Under the pieces are notes generated by a model that saw only the letters and a program-made list of their open reading frames with translations, was not told the origin of the DNA and did no database searches. Position numbers and translations under genes: made by a program. A DNA stretch of 64,000 nt. Origin: Cyanobacteria bacterium M_surface_10_m1_298 (GTDB lineage Bacteria > Cyanobacteriota > Cyanobacteriia > PCC-6307 > Cyanobiaceae). Location of the stretch: the NCBI GenBank assembly GCA_016882485.1, contig VGPT01000004.1:1-64000 (forward strand), given 5' to 3'. Within the stretch, counting starts at the first letter, position 1. Each line of letters opens with the position of its first letter. Positions 25,365 through 35,725 of the stretch are shown one piece after another.

Positions 25365-26909
25365 ATGCAGGACCCCAGCCCCCAGCAGCATTCCCTCTCT
25401 TCGGTTCAGAAGCTTCCAACCGGAATTGAAGGGTTTGATGACATCTGTCAGGGTGGCCTGCCGATCGGTCGCTCGACGCTCATCAGCGGTACCTCGGGCA
25501 CGGGTAAGACGGTTTTCTCCCTGAATTTTCTCTACAACGGCATTCGTCAATTCGACGAGCCTGGAATCTTTGTCACCTTCGAAGAATCGCCGCTCGATAT
25601 TCTGCGCAATGCCGCCAGCTTTGGCTGGAATCTTCAGGAGATGGTGGAGCAGGATAAGCTCTTTCTCCTTGATGCATCTCCTGATCCGGAAGGTCAGGAT
25701 GTAGCGGGAAACTTTGATCTCTCAGGTCTGATTGAGAGAATTAATTATGCGATCCGTAAATATAAAGCCAGGCGTGTTGCGATCGATTCCATCACGGCTG
25801 TCTTCCAGCAATACGATGCCGTTTCGGTGGTGCGTCGTGAGATTTTCCGCCTGATTGCTCGGCTCAAGGAAATCGGTGTCACCACTGTGATGACCACCGA
25901 GCGCATTGATGAATATGGCCCCATTGCTCGCTACGGCGTTGAGGAATTTGTCAGCGACAACGTTGTGATCCTGCGCAACGTGCTGGAGGGCGAGCGTCGC
26001 CGCCGCACGGTGGAAATTCTCAAGTTGCGCGGCACCACCCATATGAAGGGAGAGTTCCCCTTCACGATGGGGTCCCATGGCATCAGCATCTTCCCCCTGG
26101 GAGCGATGCGACTCACCCAGCGCAGCTCGAATGTGCGGGTCAGTTCCGGTGTGCCCCGGCTCGATGAGATGTGTGGCGGCGGTTTCTTCAAGGATTCGAT
26201 CATCCTGGCCACCGGTGCTACCGGCACCGGCAAGACCCTGCTCGTCAGCAAGTTTGTCGAGAACGCTTGCGCCAACAAGGAGCGAGCGATTCTGTTCGCC
26301 TATGAGGAGTCACGGGCCCAGTTGCTCCGCAATGCCACCAGCTGGGGCATCGATTTTGAGGAGATGGAGCGCGAGGGGCTGCTCAAGATCATCTGCGCCT
26401 ATCCCGAATCCACAGGTCTTGAAGATCACCTGCAGATCATCAAGACCGAGATCGGCCAGTTCAAGCCCTCACGGATGGCGATTGACTCCCTCTCCGCCCT
26501 GGCCAGGGGTGTGAGTCACAACGCCTTCAGGCAGTTTGTGATCGGGGTGACGGGCTACGCCAAGCAGGAGGAGATTGCTGGGTTCTTCACCAACACCTCC
26601 GAAGAATTCATGGGCAGTCACTCCATCACCGACTCCCACATCTCCACCATCACCGACACGATTCTGTTGCTGCAGTATGTGGAGATTCGCGGTGAGATGG
26701 CCCGCGCCCTGAACGTGTTCAAGATGCGCGGCTCCTGGCACGACAAGGGGATTCGAGAATTCGTGATCACCGGCAATGGACCGGAAATCAAGGACTCCTT
26801 CTCCAACTTTGAGCGGATCATCAGCGGCGTTCCCCATCGCATCAACACCGATGAGCGCAGCGAGCTCTCGCGCATCGTTCAGGGTGTCGCCAGCGACGAA
26901 CGCCTTTAG
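25365..26909 (+). CDS. kaiC: Circadian clock ATPase/kinase KaiC
   Basis: This 514-residue protein has duplicated RecA-like domains. CI has Walker A GTSGTGKT (42-49) and catalytic Glu pair TFEES (73-74). CII has GATGTGKT (284-291) and AYEES (314-315). The phosphorylation sites are Ser427/Thr428 with neighbouring Thr422 in ITDSHIST, shifted by four from the S. elongatus numbering (431/432, 426). The 64-bp kaiB-kaiC gap suggests one transcript. The stop overlaps the convergent nblS stop by 4 nt. Confidence 0.98.
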   Translation: MQDPSPQQHSLSSVQKLPTGIEGFDDICQGGLPIGRSTLISGTSGTGKTVFSLNFLYNGIRQFDEPGIFVTFEESPLDILRNAASFGWNLQEMVEQDKLFLLDASPDPEGQDVAGNFDLSGLIERINYAIRKYKARRVAIDSITAVFQQYDAVSVVRREIFRLIARLKEIGVTTVMTTERIDEYGPIARYGVEEFVSDNVVILRNVLEGERRRRTVEILKLRGTTHMKGEFPFTMGSHGISIFPLGAMRLTQRSSNVRVSSGVPRLDEMCGGGFFKDSIILATGATGTGKTLLVSKFVENACANKERAILFAYEESRAQLLRNATSWGIDFEEMEREGLLKIICAYPESTGLEDHLQIIKTEIGQFKPSRMAIDSLSALARGVSHNAFRQFVIGVTGYAKQEEIAGFFTNTSEEFMGSHSITDSHISTITDTILLLQYVEIRGEMARALNVFKMRGSWHDKGIREFVITGNGPEIKDSFSNFERIISGVPHRINTDERSELSRIVQGVASDERL

Positions 26910-28909
26910 ACCAGGGCCCGGCTGCTGAGGCGTTCAGCATCAAGGCGCAGTTCATCGCCGTCGGCATCCTCCAGGGGCAGGTCAAACCAGAAGGTGGTGC
27001 CAACCCCCAGCTCGCTGGCCATCCGGGCCGTGGTGCCATGTTTCTCGAGGATGCCCCGAACGATCGACAAGCCCAGCCCCGTGCCCACTTCGGTGTGCAC
27101 TGCGTTTTCGACCCGATAGAAGCGCTCAAAGATTCGCTCCTGATCTTCCCGGGAGATGCCTGAGCCTGTGTCGGCGATTTCGACCCGCAGCTTGGGCAGC
27201 GGAGCGGTGAGATCGCACACGGGATTCTCCCCATCGGCGGCGGTGCTCGGATCGAGCTGGCAGCTATCGGGCCAGGGATAGGCCCTGAGGCAGAGGCGCC
27301 CCCCTGCGGCGGTGAATTTCAGGGCGTTCCCCACCAGGTTGTCGAACACCTGCAGGAGAAGATCCCAGTTGCCCAGCACCTGGGGGAGGTGTTCCTCCAC
27401 CTCCAGTTCCAGGGCAACCCCTTTGTCATCAGCGTTGAGCCGGTAGTTGCGCAGGGTCTGCTCCATGGCGGCCCGGAGTTCCAGCGGCTCCATCACCCAG
27501 GCACGATCACTCTCCAGGCGCGAGAGATCGAGCACATCGTTCACCAGGCGGGTCAGTCGGTCGGTTTCGGCGTTGGCAATCGCCAGAAATTCCTGCTTTT
27601 CCTCCTCGCTCAGTTGATCGCCCAGGTCGTGGAGCGTTTCCACATAGCTCTTGATGTTGAACAGCGGGGTGCGCAGCTCGTGGGAGACGTTGCTGATGAA
27701 TCGGCTCTGGGCGGCGTTGAGTTCCACCTCCCGCGTGAGGTCTTGCACTGTGACGGCGATTCCTTTGAGGGTTTCACCGCTGGCATCACGCACGGACTGC
27801 AGCACGATCCGCAGGGTGCGGGCGGGTTCGCCGAAGCTGCAGCGCACGTCGCTGCTGTCCTTCTCGTTATCCAGCAGACTTTCGAGGGGGGCCTGTAGAT
27901 CCAAGGCGAGGGCCTCCGGCAGCTCGGCCATCAAGGATGTGCCTTCGATATTGCGGCCCTCCCAGCGGAACAGCCGGCGGGCGGTGGGGTTGGCCAGCAC
28001 CACCTGCCCTTCGGAATCCAGCAGCAGGGCCCCATCGGCCATGGTCGCGATCAGCGACTGCTGCTTCACCTGCGCTGCGGTGAGTTCTTCGATATTGGCT
28101 TCGTTGTAGGCCTCCAACTGGGAGGCCATGTCGTTGAAGCCATCGAGCAGCTCCCCCAGTTCTCCGCCCACGGGCAGGGCAATGCGGGCCTCGAAATCAC
28201 CGCCGGCGATCGAGCGCACCCCCCGCAGCAGCTCCTTCACCGGTTGTGTGATCGTCAGAGCGTTGAACACCGCCCCGAGGATCACCAGAACCCAGATCGA
28301 GATGAACACAGCCACGGTCACTTCGCGGCTCAAGGCGGCGCTGGCCAGGACTGCCTCATTGGGGTTGATCCCCAGCGCCAGAACCCCGAGATAGCGTCCG
28401 CCCGACATCAGCGGCACGAACACATCCGTCACCTGACCGTCGGGGGTGAGGTGTTGGCGAATCAGGGGGTTCTGCGGCCGCCGGGCGAGATCGGCGGGGA
28501 GCTCCAGCTTGCGGCTCAGCAGGAGCTCACTGCTGCCACTGGTGCCGCTGATGGGGATGCCGAGGTAGATGACTCCGTCGGGATCGGCGAAGAAGATGTA
28601 GCGAAGGCTCCGGCTTGAGCGCCAGAAGCGTTCGGCTACATCCGCCAACTCCCGGTCGTTGCCCTTCTCCACCAGAGGCGTCACGTTGGCGGAGAGCAGC
28701 AATCCCAGATCGCGGGCGAAGCGGGTGTCGCTCATGCGCACATCCGCCTGGATGCCGTTGAGCGCAAAGAAGGTGATCCCCGTCATCATCAGGCTCACCA
28801 CCAGGGTGGCCGCCGCCAGCAGCTTGGTCTGCAGGCTGAATTCGGCCCACCAGCGCGCTAGCCGCTGCCACCATCGGCGCTGTGCTGGGCTGGCGGAGCT
28901 GCTGATCAC
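26906..28909 (-). CDS. nblS: Membrane sensor histidine kinase NblS
   Basis: This 667-residue kinase has TM1 at about 29-50, a periplasmic domain, TM2 at about 196-217, HAMP (to ~270), a PAS domain (~285-390), and HisKA with phospho-acceptor His410 in FISNVSHELRTPLFNIKSYV. The HATPase domain has DNLVGNALKFT, VEIADTGSGI and GTGLGLSIVRGILEKHG. NblS/Hik33 governs high-light, nutrient and cold responses, signalling to RpaB. Its cognate RpaB is not in this window. purD lies 9 bp upstream on the same strand. Confidence 0.92.
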   Translation of the reverse strand: MISSSASPAQRRWWQRLARWWAEFSLQTKLLAAATLVVSLMMTGITFFALNGIQADVRMSDTRFARDLGLLLSANVTPLVEKGNDRELADVAERFWRSSRSLRYIFFADPDGVIYLGIPISGTSGSSELLLSRKLELPADLARRPQNPLIRQHLTPDGQVTDVFVPLMSGGRYLGVLALGINPNEAVLASAALSREVTVAVFISIWVLVILGAVFNALTITQPVKELLRGVRSIAGGDFEARIALPVGGELGELLDGFNDMASQLEAYNEANIEELTAAQVKQQSLIATMADGALLLDSEGQVVLANPTARRLFRWEGRNIEGTSLMAELPEALALDLQAPLESLLDNEKDSSDVRCSFGEPARTLRIVLQSVRDASGETLKGIAVTVQDLTREVELNAAQSRFISNVSHELRTPLFNIKSYVETLHDLGDQLSEEEKQEFLAIANAETDRLTRLVNDVLDLSRLESDRAWVMEPLELRAAMEQTLRNYRLNADDKGVALELEVEEHLPQVLGNWDLLLQVFDNLVGNALKFTAAGGRLCLRAYPWPDSCQLDPSTAADGENPVCDLTAPLPKLRVEIADTGSGISREDQERIFERFYRVENAVHTEVGTGLGLSIVRGILEKHGTTARMASELGVGTTFWFDLPLEDADGDELRLDAERLSSRALV

Positions 28910-28918
28910 GGGGCGAGC

Positions 28919-30226
28919 CTAGGTGCTGCGCACCTGATGACCGATGTCGCGTCGGTAGGTCATGCCGTCGAACTGCACCTGCTCCAGGCCGGAGTAAGCC
29001 AGGGCGAAGGCGCGATCGAAATCATCGGCCTGGGCCACCATCGCCAGCACGCGGCCGCCGCTGCTCACGCAATGACCCTGTTCATCGCGTCTGGTGCCGG
29101 CATGAAACAGCTGCAGGTCATCCCCGTTGGCCAGTTCTCCGGTGATGCGATCGCCTGTGCGGATCTCGCCCGGGTAGCCCTGGGCGGCGGCGATCACGCA
29201 GGCGCTGCAGCGCCCCGAAATGGTCAGGCTGGGGGCGGTGTGCAGCTGGCCTAGGGCGCAGGCCAGCAAGACCGTGGCCAGTTCCGGGCCCATCAGGGGC
29301 ATCAGGGTTTCGCATTCGGGATCCCCGAAGCGGCAGTTGAACTCGATCACGCTCGGCCCGGCCTCCGTGAGCATCAGGCCCGCATAGATCACGCCGCGGT
29401 AGTTGATCCCGCGGGCCTGCAGGGCCTTCAAGGTGGGCTCCAGCACCAGCTGTCGCACCTGCTCCAGCCCGGCCTGATCCAGCAGGGGAGCTGGGGCATA
29501 GGCGCCCATGCCACCGGTGTTGGGACCGGTGTCGCCCTCCCCGATGCGCTTGTGGTCCTGCGCGGGTGGCAGCAGCACCATGCGCTCCCCATCACAGAGC
29601 GCGAACACCGACACCTCCGGGCCATGGGTGCGCTCCTCCAGCACCAGGGAGGCACCATCGCCAGCCCCGAAGCGGCCCGCAAAAATGTCTTCAATCGCTG
29701 CTCGGGCTTCCTCCAGCGTTTCTGCCACGGTGACCCCTTTGCCGGCCGCCAATCCATCGGCCTTCACAACCAGCGGTTTGCCCTGGGCTTCGAGAACGGA
29801 CAGCGCTTCAGTGCGGCTATTGGCGGGCCAGAACCCTGCGGTCGGCACACCGGCCTCCACCATCAGGGCCTTGGCCCACTGTTTGCTGGCCTCCAGCTGC
29901 GCCCCATCGGCGCCGGGGCCGAACACGGGAATCCCGTGCTGCCGCAAACGATCCGCCAGCCCAGCGGCCAGAGGGGCCTCAGGGCCCACGACCACCAAAT
30001 CAATGCGCTGCTCCTGGCAGACCCCCAGCAGTGCGTCATGGTCCGACTCCACAACCGACAGCTGATGGCAACCTGTCAGCTCTGAAGTGCCGCCGTTGCC
30101 CGGAGTCACCCAGACCGCCTCCACGCCAGCACTGCGACACAGGGCCCAGGCCAGGGCGTTCTCGCGGCCACCGCTCCCCACCACCAGCACATGGGCAGGA
30201 CCTTGCAGCGATGCGGAGGCGTTCAT
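28919..30226 (-). CDS. purD: Phosphoribosylamine--glycine ligase (GAR synthetase)
   Basis: This 435-residue ATP-grasp enzyme catalyses step 2 of purine synthesis. LVVGSGGRENALAWAL opens the N-domain, PLVVKADGLAAGKGVTVAET is the ATP-grasp lysine strand, and IEFNCRFGDPECETLMPLM holds the metal-binding residues. Length is normal. It is divergent from the secreted helical protein that precedes purC, so two purine genes flank the same short promoter region. Confidence 0.95.
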   Translation of the reverse strand: MNASASLQGPAHVLVVGSGGRENALAWALCRSAGVEAVWVTPGNGGTSELTGCHQLSVVESDHDALLGVCQEQRIDLVVVGPEAPLAAGLADRLRQHGIPVFGPGADGAQLEASKQWAKALMVEAGVPTAGFWPANSRTEALSVLEAQGKPLVVKADGLAAGKGVTVAETLEEARAAIEDIFAGRFGAGDGASLVLEERTHGPEVSVFALCDGERMVLLPPAQDHKRIGEGDTGPNTGGMGAYAPAPLLDQAGLEQVRQLVLEPTLKALQARGINYRGVIYAGLMLTEAGPSVIEFNCRFGDPECETLMPLMGPELATVLLACALGQLHTAPSLTISGRCSACVIAAAQGYPGEIRTGDRITGELANGDDLQLFHAGTRRDEQGHCVSSGGRVLAMVAQADDFDRAFALAYSGLEQVQFDGMTYRRDIGHQVRST

Positions 30227-30290
30227 TGGGAGCAGAGAGGGATGTCGAATCGGAGAGCTCCCCTAGGTTGTCCCCAGAGGACCGCTGTCG

Positions 30291-31343
30291 TTGCCATCTC
30301 TTCTTTACACGCCGGTGGGTCAGCGCAGACGGCTGCTGCTGGCGGTTGCGCTTGCTGTGCTGCCCGTCCTGGGCGGGGTGATGACGCCGGTCGAAGCCAA
30401 GTTGCCCCTGATCGGTGATCTGCTGCGGGGCAAGCCGGCCCCGAAGAAGCCCAGCGGACCCTCAGCTCCCGAGGTGGAGGGGAGCATGCCCGAGGCGGAG
30501 TTTCAGGAGCTCCTGAAGACAGGCGATCTGCAGGCCCTCAACCTGGCCTGCCAGGAAGCGGCCAGTTTCGATTTCGTGACCCGCCTGAGGCTGCTGCAGC
30601 AGCGCCTGTTGGAGATCGCACCGGCCCCGCAACCCTTTTCAGTGGTGCTGATCAATGCCAATGCGCTGCTGAGTTGCCGAGCTCCCGAGGGCGCCCTGGC
30701 CGTGCTCAACCGCTACGGGCCGGCGCCGGGGCTGGAGCGGGAACAGTGGCTGGTGCAGCGTTGGCGGGCTGCCCAGGCTGGCCTGCACCATGCCTTGGCG
30801 GCCCAGTTGCTGGAGCAGCTCACCGCTGGAGCGCCTCAGGTGCTGGAGGCGATAGCCCTGCCGCTGCAGGTTCGAGAAGACGGCACTCTGCTCACCAAGC
30901 CCGCCCTGGATCTCTACGCCGAGCACTTGATCGTCCTCGGACGCTCCAAGGAGGCCGCGGCCGTGCTGCTGGGAGGCCAGCGTCCAGGCGAGCTGGCCGC
31001 CGAGCGCCTGAGGCTCGCCGCACGGCTGCTGGAGCGCCTCCCCCTGGCGGAGCGGGATCAATTGATGGAGCGGGCCCTGGATCAGGCGGCTTCCGTTCAG
31101 GCCTGGGGTCTGGCGGCTGAGCTGCTGGAGCAACAGCGCAACCTGATCGAGTCGGAGTCTGGGGGTGCTGTGGCGCAGCGGGCCCGCTCACGTCTGGTCA
31201 AGCTCAGTCAGCGGGTGGATGACGCTTACAGCGAATGGCGCCTCACACGCCAGGATCCTGTGAAGACCGCTCGCGCCGAGCAGCTGCAGCAACAACTGCG
31301 CTCCCCCCGCGAACCCGGAGGCCACGCCGCACCGCAACCATGA
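30291..31343 (+). CDS. Secreted helical-repeat protein upstream of purC
   Basis: This 350-residue protein starts with TTG and has an N-terminal signal or anchor (about 13-36, [22 protein letters not shown]). A Pro-rich linker follows, then a long all-helical body resembling TPR or HEAT repeats ([39 protein letters not shown]). No catalytic motif is visible. Its stop overlaps the purC start as ATGA, so the two are translationally coupled. A periplasmic scaffold is a guess. Confidence 0.72.
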   Translation: MPSLLYTPVGQRRRLLLAVALAVLPVLGGVMTPVEAKLPLIGDLLRGKPAPKKPSGPSAPEVEGSMPEAEFQELLKTGDLQALNLACQEAASFDFVTRLRLLQQRLLEIAPAPQPFSVVLINANALLSCRAPEGALAVLNRYGPAPGLEREQWLVQRWRAAQAGLHHALAAQLLEQLTAGAPQVLEAIALPLQVREDGTLLTKPALDLYAEHLIVLGRSKEAAAVLLGGQRPGELAAERLRLAARLLERLPLAERDQLMERALDQAASVQAWGLAAELLEQQRNLIESESGGAVAQRARSRLVKLSQRVDDAYSEWRLTRQDPVKTARAEQLQQQLRSPREPGGHAAPQP

Positions 31344-32095
31344 CCGCCTACACCCTCGGATCCCTGCTCTATGAAGGCAAGGCCAAGCGGGTCTTCCAAA
31401 CCGACCAGGCCGATCTGGTGGCCGTCGAATACAAAGACGACGCCACCGCCTTCAACGCCCTCAAGAAGGCCCAGCTGGCGGGAAAGGGTTTGATGAACTG
31501 TCAGATCTCCGCCCGCCTGTTTGAGCTGCTCGAGCGGGAGGGGATCGCCACCCACTACCTGGCCCTGCAGGAGCCCAACTGGATGGTGGTGAAGCCAGTG
31601 AAGATCGTGCCGGTCGAGGTGGTGGTGCGCAACATCGCCTTCGGATCCCTCTGCAAACAGATGCCGATTGATCCCGGCACTCCCCTGGATCCACCCCTCC
31701 TCGATCTCTATTACAAAGACGACGCCTATGGCGATCCGCTGTTGACCGAAGCACGCCTGCAGCGGCTGGGTGTGTTGACCCCCGAGCAGCGTCAGGAGCT
31801 GGAGCGCCTGGCGATGGCTGTGAACAACGCCCTGCGCAGCTTCTTTGCGGGCATCGATCTGGAGTTGGTGGATTTCAAGATCGAGCTGGGCTTCGATGCC
31901 GCCGGTCAGCTGTTGGTCGCCGATGAGATCAGCCCTGACACCTGCCGCCTCTGGGATCGCCGCATCAGTGATGCCCAGGACCGCATCCTGGACAAGGATC
32001 GTTTCCGTCAGGATCTTGGCGGTGTTGTCGAGGCCTACGGGGAGGTTCTCAAACGGGTCCAACAGGCCTGCCCAACCCCCCGCACATCCAAGTAG
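31340..32095 (+). CDS. purC: SAICAR synthase (phosphoribosylaminoimidazole-succinocarboxamide synthase)
   Basis: This 251-residue enzyme couples CAIR and aspartate in step 8 of purine synthesis. [20 protein letters not shown] binds ATP, FKDD-like [20 protein letters not shown] follows, and [23 protein letters not shown] carries substrate-binding residues. The ATG at 31340 gives the standard length and overlaps the preceding stop by 4 nt. The outer-membrane assembly gene follows after 41 bp. Confidence 0.95.
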   Translation: MTAYTLGSLLYEGKAKRVFQTDQADLVAVEYKDDATAFNALKKAQLAGKGLMNCQISARLFELLEREGIATHYLALQEPNWMVVKPVKIVPVEVVVRNIAFGSLCKQMPIDPGTPLDPPLLDLYYKDDAYGDPLLTEARLQRLGVLTPEQRQELERLAMAVNNALRSFFAGIDLELVDFKIELGFDAAGQLLVADEISPDTCRLWDRRISDAQDRILDKDRFRQDLGGVVEAYGEVLKRVQQACPTPRTSK

Positions 32096-32136
32096 GTTCG
32101 GCGTCATTTGCGGCTCGCCGCTCAGACCCCGCACCG

Positions 32137-34401
32137 ATGGCTGCTCTCCGCAACGGCAAGAACCGCATCGCCGGTCTGGGCAGCTCCCTGAGCCTGGCCC
32201 TCTCGCTGCCTGTTCTGGCAGGCGCCACCCTGTTCAGCCCGCCGGTCTGGGCCCAGGACGACAGTCCGCAAAGCGACACCGCTCAACCTGAAGCAGCGCC
32301 AGCCCAGTCAGCACCGCAGTCGGTCGACAGCTTGGCCCCGGCTGCGGAGAAGGCCGAACCCAAGGTGTTGATCTCCGAGGTGGTGGTCAAAGGGGCTGAG
32401 GGGCACCCCGAGCAGGAGCGCCTCGAAATTGCCGTCTACGACGCCATGGCCACCAGGCCTGGTAGCCGCGTGACCCGCAGTGAGCTGCAGAACGACCTCT
32501 CAGCGATCTACGCCACCGGCTGGTTCTCCGATGTGCGCATCCAGCCTGTGGATGGCCCCCTCGGGGTGCGTCTGGTGGTGACGGTGGTCCCCAACCCTGT
32601 GCTCACCAAGGTGGAGCTCGATGGGGTGGGTGCGAAAACCAAGCTTCCCCCGAATCTGATCCCCGACACCTTCGCGGCGGACTACGGCAAGACCCTCAAC
32701 CTCAATGCCCTGCAGGGCCGCATCGCCGAGCTGCAGAAGTGGTACGCCGATCAGGGTTACTCCCTGGCCCGCGTGAGCGGGCCCACCCGCGTGAGCCCGG
32801 ATGGTGTGGTGCAACTGGTGGTGCGCGAAGGCACCGTTGCCGGCGTTGAGGTGCAGTTCCTCAACAAGGAAGGGGAGAGCACCAATGACAAGGGCAAGCC
32901 CATCAAGGGCAAGACCAAAACCTGGGTGATCACCCGCGAAATTTCGATCAAGCCCGGAGACACCTTCAACAGGCGGCAGCTCGAGGAGGACATCAAGCGC
33001 CTCTACGGCACAGGCCTGTTTGGCGATGTGAAGGTGACCCTGCGGCCCGTGGCGGGCACCCCCGGCGAGGTGACGATCGTGCTGGGGGTGGTGGAGCAGT
33101 CCACCGGCTCCCTCTCCGGCGGTATTGGTTACAGCCAGAGCCAAGGCATTTTCGGCCAGGTTCAGATTCAGGACAGCAACCTGTGGGGGCGCGCCTGGGA
33201 TTTGGCCCTCAACATCACCTACGGCCAGTTCGGTGGTCTGGCGGATTTGTCCTTCACCGATCCCTGGATCAAAGGAGACAAGTACCGGACCGCCTTCCGC
33301 ACCAAGGTGTTCCTCAGCCGCGAGGTGCCCCAGGTTTTCCAGAGCCAGCAGAACGGCAACTTCTACACCGTCTCTGATGTGTCGTCGGGCTTCTACAACG
33401 CCCCCAGCACGGCGATGGCGTACCAGAGCAACTCCACCGTCAACGCCGGTCCCTACGCCTCTCCGGCGGCGGCGAAGGCCGCCAACCCTCAGCTCGGTGA
33501 GAACAACAACTGGTTCTCCCTCGATGGCAACGCGGTGGCGATCCAGCGCGTTGGCGGCAACGTGCAATTCGTTCGCCCGCTCAATGGCGGCGACCCCTAC
33601 AAGAAGGCCCCCTGGAATGTGGTGGTGGGCCTCAATGCGCAGCAGGTGAAGCCGATCAACTTCGCCGGCGAGTCGATGCCCTACGCCGTGGCCTCCAACA
33701 ACTTCACCGGAAACGGCACCACCACGGTTAGCAATGTGATCTGTGTGGCCTACAACTGTGAGAACGGGGCCACCACCAACCAGTTGGTGGGCGTTCGGGT
33801 CGCCACGTCGATGAACACCCTCAACGATCCCCGCAATCCCACCAAGGGCAACTTCCTCAGCCTGGGGTCAGAGCAGTTCTTCTCAGTGGGGCCCAATTCA
33901 CCCACCTTCAACCGCCTGCGGGCCAGCGCCACCCATTACATCCCGGTGAACTGGCTCAAGCTCTACAAGGGCTGCCGGCCCAAGCCTGGCCAGAAGGAAG
34001 ACTGCAAACAGGCATTGGCTTTCCAGGCATCGGTTGGCACCAACCTCGGCAACCTGCCGGTTTACGAAGCCTTCTGCCTGGGTGGCTCCAACTCCGTTCG
34101 TGGTTACTACGACTGTGATCTCGGCGTCGGTAAGAGCTTCGGTGAAGCCACGATCGAATACCGCTTCCCGATCTTCAGCATCATCAGCGGCGAGGTGTTC
34201 ATCGATGCCGGTTCCACCTTCGGCTCCCAGGCCAACGTTCCCGGCAACCCAGGCACCCTGCTCGACAAGCCCGGTCAGGGCGTGTCTCCCGGTGTGGGTG
34301 TGATCGTGACCACGCCGGTGGGCCCCCTGCGTTTGGAGATCGCCAGCCAAGACTTCACCGAGGAGTGGCGCTTCAACCTCGGCGTGGGTTGGAAGTTCTG
34401 A
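32137..34401 (+). CDS. Omp85/BamA-family outer-membrane assembly protein
   Basis: This 754-residue protein has a signal peptide (about 1-43, ending PPVWA), a Pro/Gln-rich linker, and POTRA domains. The first runs from VLISEVVVKGAEGHPEQER, and others contain DQGYSLARVSGPTRV and RQLEEDIKRLYGTGLFGDVK. The 16-stranded barrel includes SGGIGYSQSQGIFGQVQIQD, the VRGY motif in GGSNSVRGYYDCDLG, and FNLGVGWKF at the C-terminus. It inserts barrel proteins into the outer membrane and is the relative of plastid Toc75. The gene directly precedes the lpx genes, a common linkage. Confidence 0.93.
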   Translation: MAALRNGKNRIAGLGSSLSLALSLPVLAGATLFSPPVWAQDDSPQSDTAQPEAAPAQSAPQSVDSLAPAAEKAEPKVLISEVVVKGAEGHPEQERLEIAVYDAMATRPGSRVTRSELQNDLSAIYATGWFSDVRIQPVDGPLGVRLVVTVVPNPVLTKVELDGVGAKTKLPPNLIPDTFAADYGKTLNLNALQGRIAELQKWYADQGYSLARVSGPTRVSPDGVVQLVVREGTVAGVEVQFLNKEGESTNDKGKPIKGKTKTWVITREISIKPGDTFNRRQLEEDIKRLYGTGLFGDVKVTLRPVAGTPGEVTIVLGVVEQSTGSLSGGIGYSQSQGIFGQVQIQDSNLWGRAWDLALNITYGQFGGLADLSFTDPWIKGDKYRTAFRTKVFLSREVPQVFQSQQNGNFYTVSDVSSGFYNAPSTAMAYQSNSTVNAGPYASPAAAKAANPQLGENNNWFSLDGNAVAIQRVGGNVQFVRPLNGGDPYKKAPWNVVVGLNAQQVKPINFAGESMPYAVASNNFTGNGTTTVSNVICVAYNCENGATTNQLVGVRVATSMNTLNDPRNPTKGNFLSLGSEQFFSVGPNSPTFNRLRASATHYIPVNWLKLYKGCRPKPGQKEDCKQALAFQASVGTNLGNLPVYEAFCLGGSNSVRGYYDCDLGVGKSFGEATIEYRFPIFSIISGEVFIDAGSTFGSQANVPGNPGTLLDKPGQGVSPGVGVIVTTPVGPLRLEIASQDFTEEWRFNLGVGWKF

Positions 34402-34411
34402 GGCCCGAGCT

Positions 34412-35254
34412 GTGACGGATTGGCCCAGCGACTACAGCCAGGCTTGGACGCTGGCGCACTCGGTTCAACGCTGTGGCGTCGGTCTGCACAGCGGTGCCCA
34501 GGCGCGGGTGCGGCTTGAACCCAGCGATCAGCCTGGCTTTGAGGTGGCCTGGTTCGATCAGCCCGAGCGGGCCGCGGTTCGCTTGGAACCTTCTCAGGTC
34601 TGCGAGACCCAGCTGTGCACGGCTCTCCAGCTCGAGGGCCGCCGCCTGGCGACCGTGGAACACCTGCTCGCCGGCCTGGCGGGCGTGGGCATCAGTTCGG
34701 CGCGTTTGGTGGTGGATGGCGGGGAGATTCCTCTAATGGATGGATCCGCGCAGCCCTGGGTGGAGGCTGTTGCGGAGGCGGGCCTCCACTGCCTCGGGGC
34801 CCGGGACCCGCAGCCCGCGTTGGCTGAGCCCATCACCCTGCAGCAGGGGCAGAGCTTTGCCACGGCGCTTCCCAGCGATCATCTGCGTTTGGGGGCTGCG
34901 ATTGAATTCCCCCACCCGGCCATTGGCCGCCAGCTGTTCAGCCTTCAGCTCACGCCCGATGCCTTCGTGAAGGAGATTGCCCCGGCGCGCACCTTCGGCT
35001 TCAAGGATCAGGTGGAGCAGTTGCTGGCTGCAGGCTTGATCAAAGGCGGGGCGCTCGATAACGCCCTGGTCTGCGATGGCGATGGCTGGATCAATCCACC
35101 CCTGCGCTTTGCCGACGAGCCCGTGCGCCATAAGCTCCTTGACCTATTGGGTGACCTCGCCCTGGCGGGTCTGCCTCAAGCCCAGGTGTTTGCCTTCCGT
35201 GGTTCCCACGGCCTGCACACCTCCCTGGCCGCCGCCCTGGTCTCTTCCCGCTGA
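34412..35254 (+). CDS. lpxC: UDP-3-O-acyl-N-acetylglucosamine deacetylase
   Basis: This 280-residue Zn amidase commits UDP-GlcNAc to lipid A. The [13 protein letters not shown] start, zinc ligand His in [33 protein letters not shown], and the His/Asp ligands in [15 protein letters not shown] are present, as is [20 protein letters not shown]. It begins with GTG at 34412, 10 bp after the Omp85 gene. It is slightly short (E. coli 305). Confidence 0.94.
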   Translation: MTDWPSDYSQAWTLAHSVQRCGVGLHSGAQARVRLEPSDQPGFEVAWFDQPERAAVRLEPSQVCETQLCTALQLEGRRLATVEHLLAGLAGVGISSARLVVDGGEIPLMDGSAQPWVEAVAEAGLHCLGARDPQPALAEPITLQQGQSFATALPSDHLRLGAAIEFPHPAIGRQLFSLQLTPDAFVKEIAPARTFGFKDQVEQLLAAGLIKGGALDNALVCDGDGWINPPLRFADEPVRHKLLDLLGDLALAGLPQAQVFAFRGSHGLHTSLAAALVSSR

Positions 35255-35259
35255 ATCCC

Positions 35260-35718
35260 TTGTCCGTTACTCCCTCGCCATCGGTCCCTGTGCTCACCAA
35301 TGAGCAAATTCAGGGTCTGCTGCCCCACCGCTATCCCTTTGCGTTGGTGGATCGGGTGATTGAGCATGAGCCGGGCAAACGGGCTGTGGCCATCAAGAAC
35401 GTGACCTTCAACGAGCCCCAGTTCCAGGGGCATTTCCCGGGTCGACCCCTGATGCCCGGTGTGCTCATCGTTGAAGCCATGGCTCAGGTGGGGGGGCTGA
35501 TCGTCTCGCAGATGCCTGATCTGCCCAAAGGGCTGTTTGTGTTTGCAGGGATCGATGGGGTGCGCTTTCGCCGCCCCGTGGTCCCCGGGGATCAGCTGGT
35601 GATCAGCTGCGAGCTGCTCAGCCTCAAGCGACAGCGCTTTGGCAAGGTCAAGGCCGAAGCCACCGTTGATGGACAGCTGGTCTGCGCCGGCGAATTGATG
35701 TTCTCCTTGGTGGACTGA
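35260..35718 (+). CDS. fabZ: 3-hydroxyacyl-ACP dehydratase FabZ
   Basis: This 152-residue hot-dog-fold dehydratase of fatty-acid elongation has [16 protein letters not shown] and the catalytic His/Glu pair in [20 protein letters not shown]. It starts with TTG at 35260, only 5 bp after lpxC. It shares the hydroxyacyl-ACP pool with LpxA, which explains its place between lpxC and lpxA. Confidence 0.95.
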   Translation: MSVTPSPSVPVLTNEQIQGLLPHRYPFALVDRVIEHEPGKRAVAIKNVTFNEPQFQGHFPGRPLMPGVLIVEAMAQVGGLIVSQMPDLPKGLFVFAGIDGVRFRRPVVPGDQLVISCELLSLKRQRFGKVKAEATVDGQLVCAGELMFSLVD

Positions 35719-35725
35719 TCTCCCC

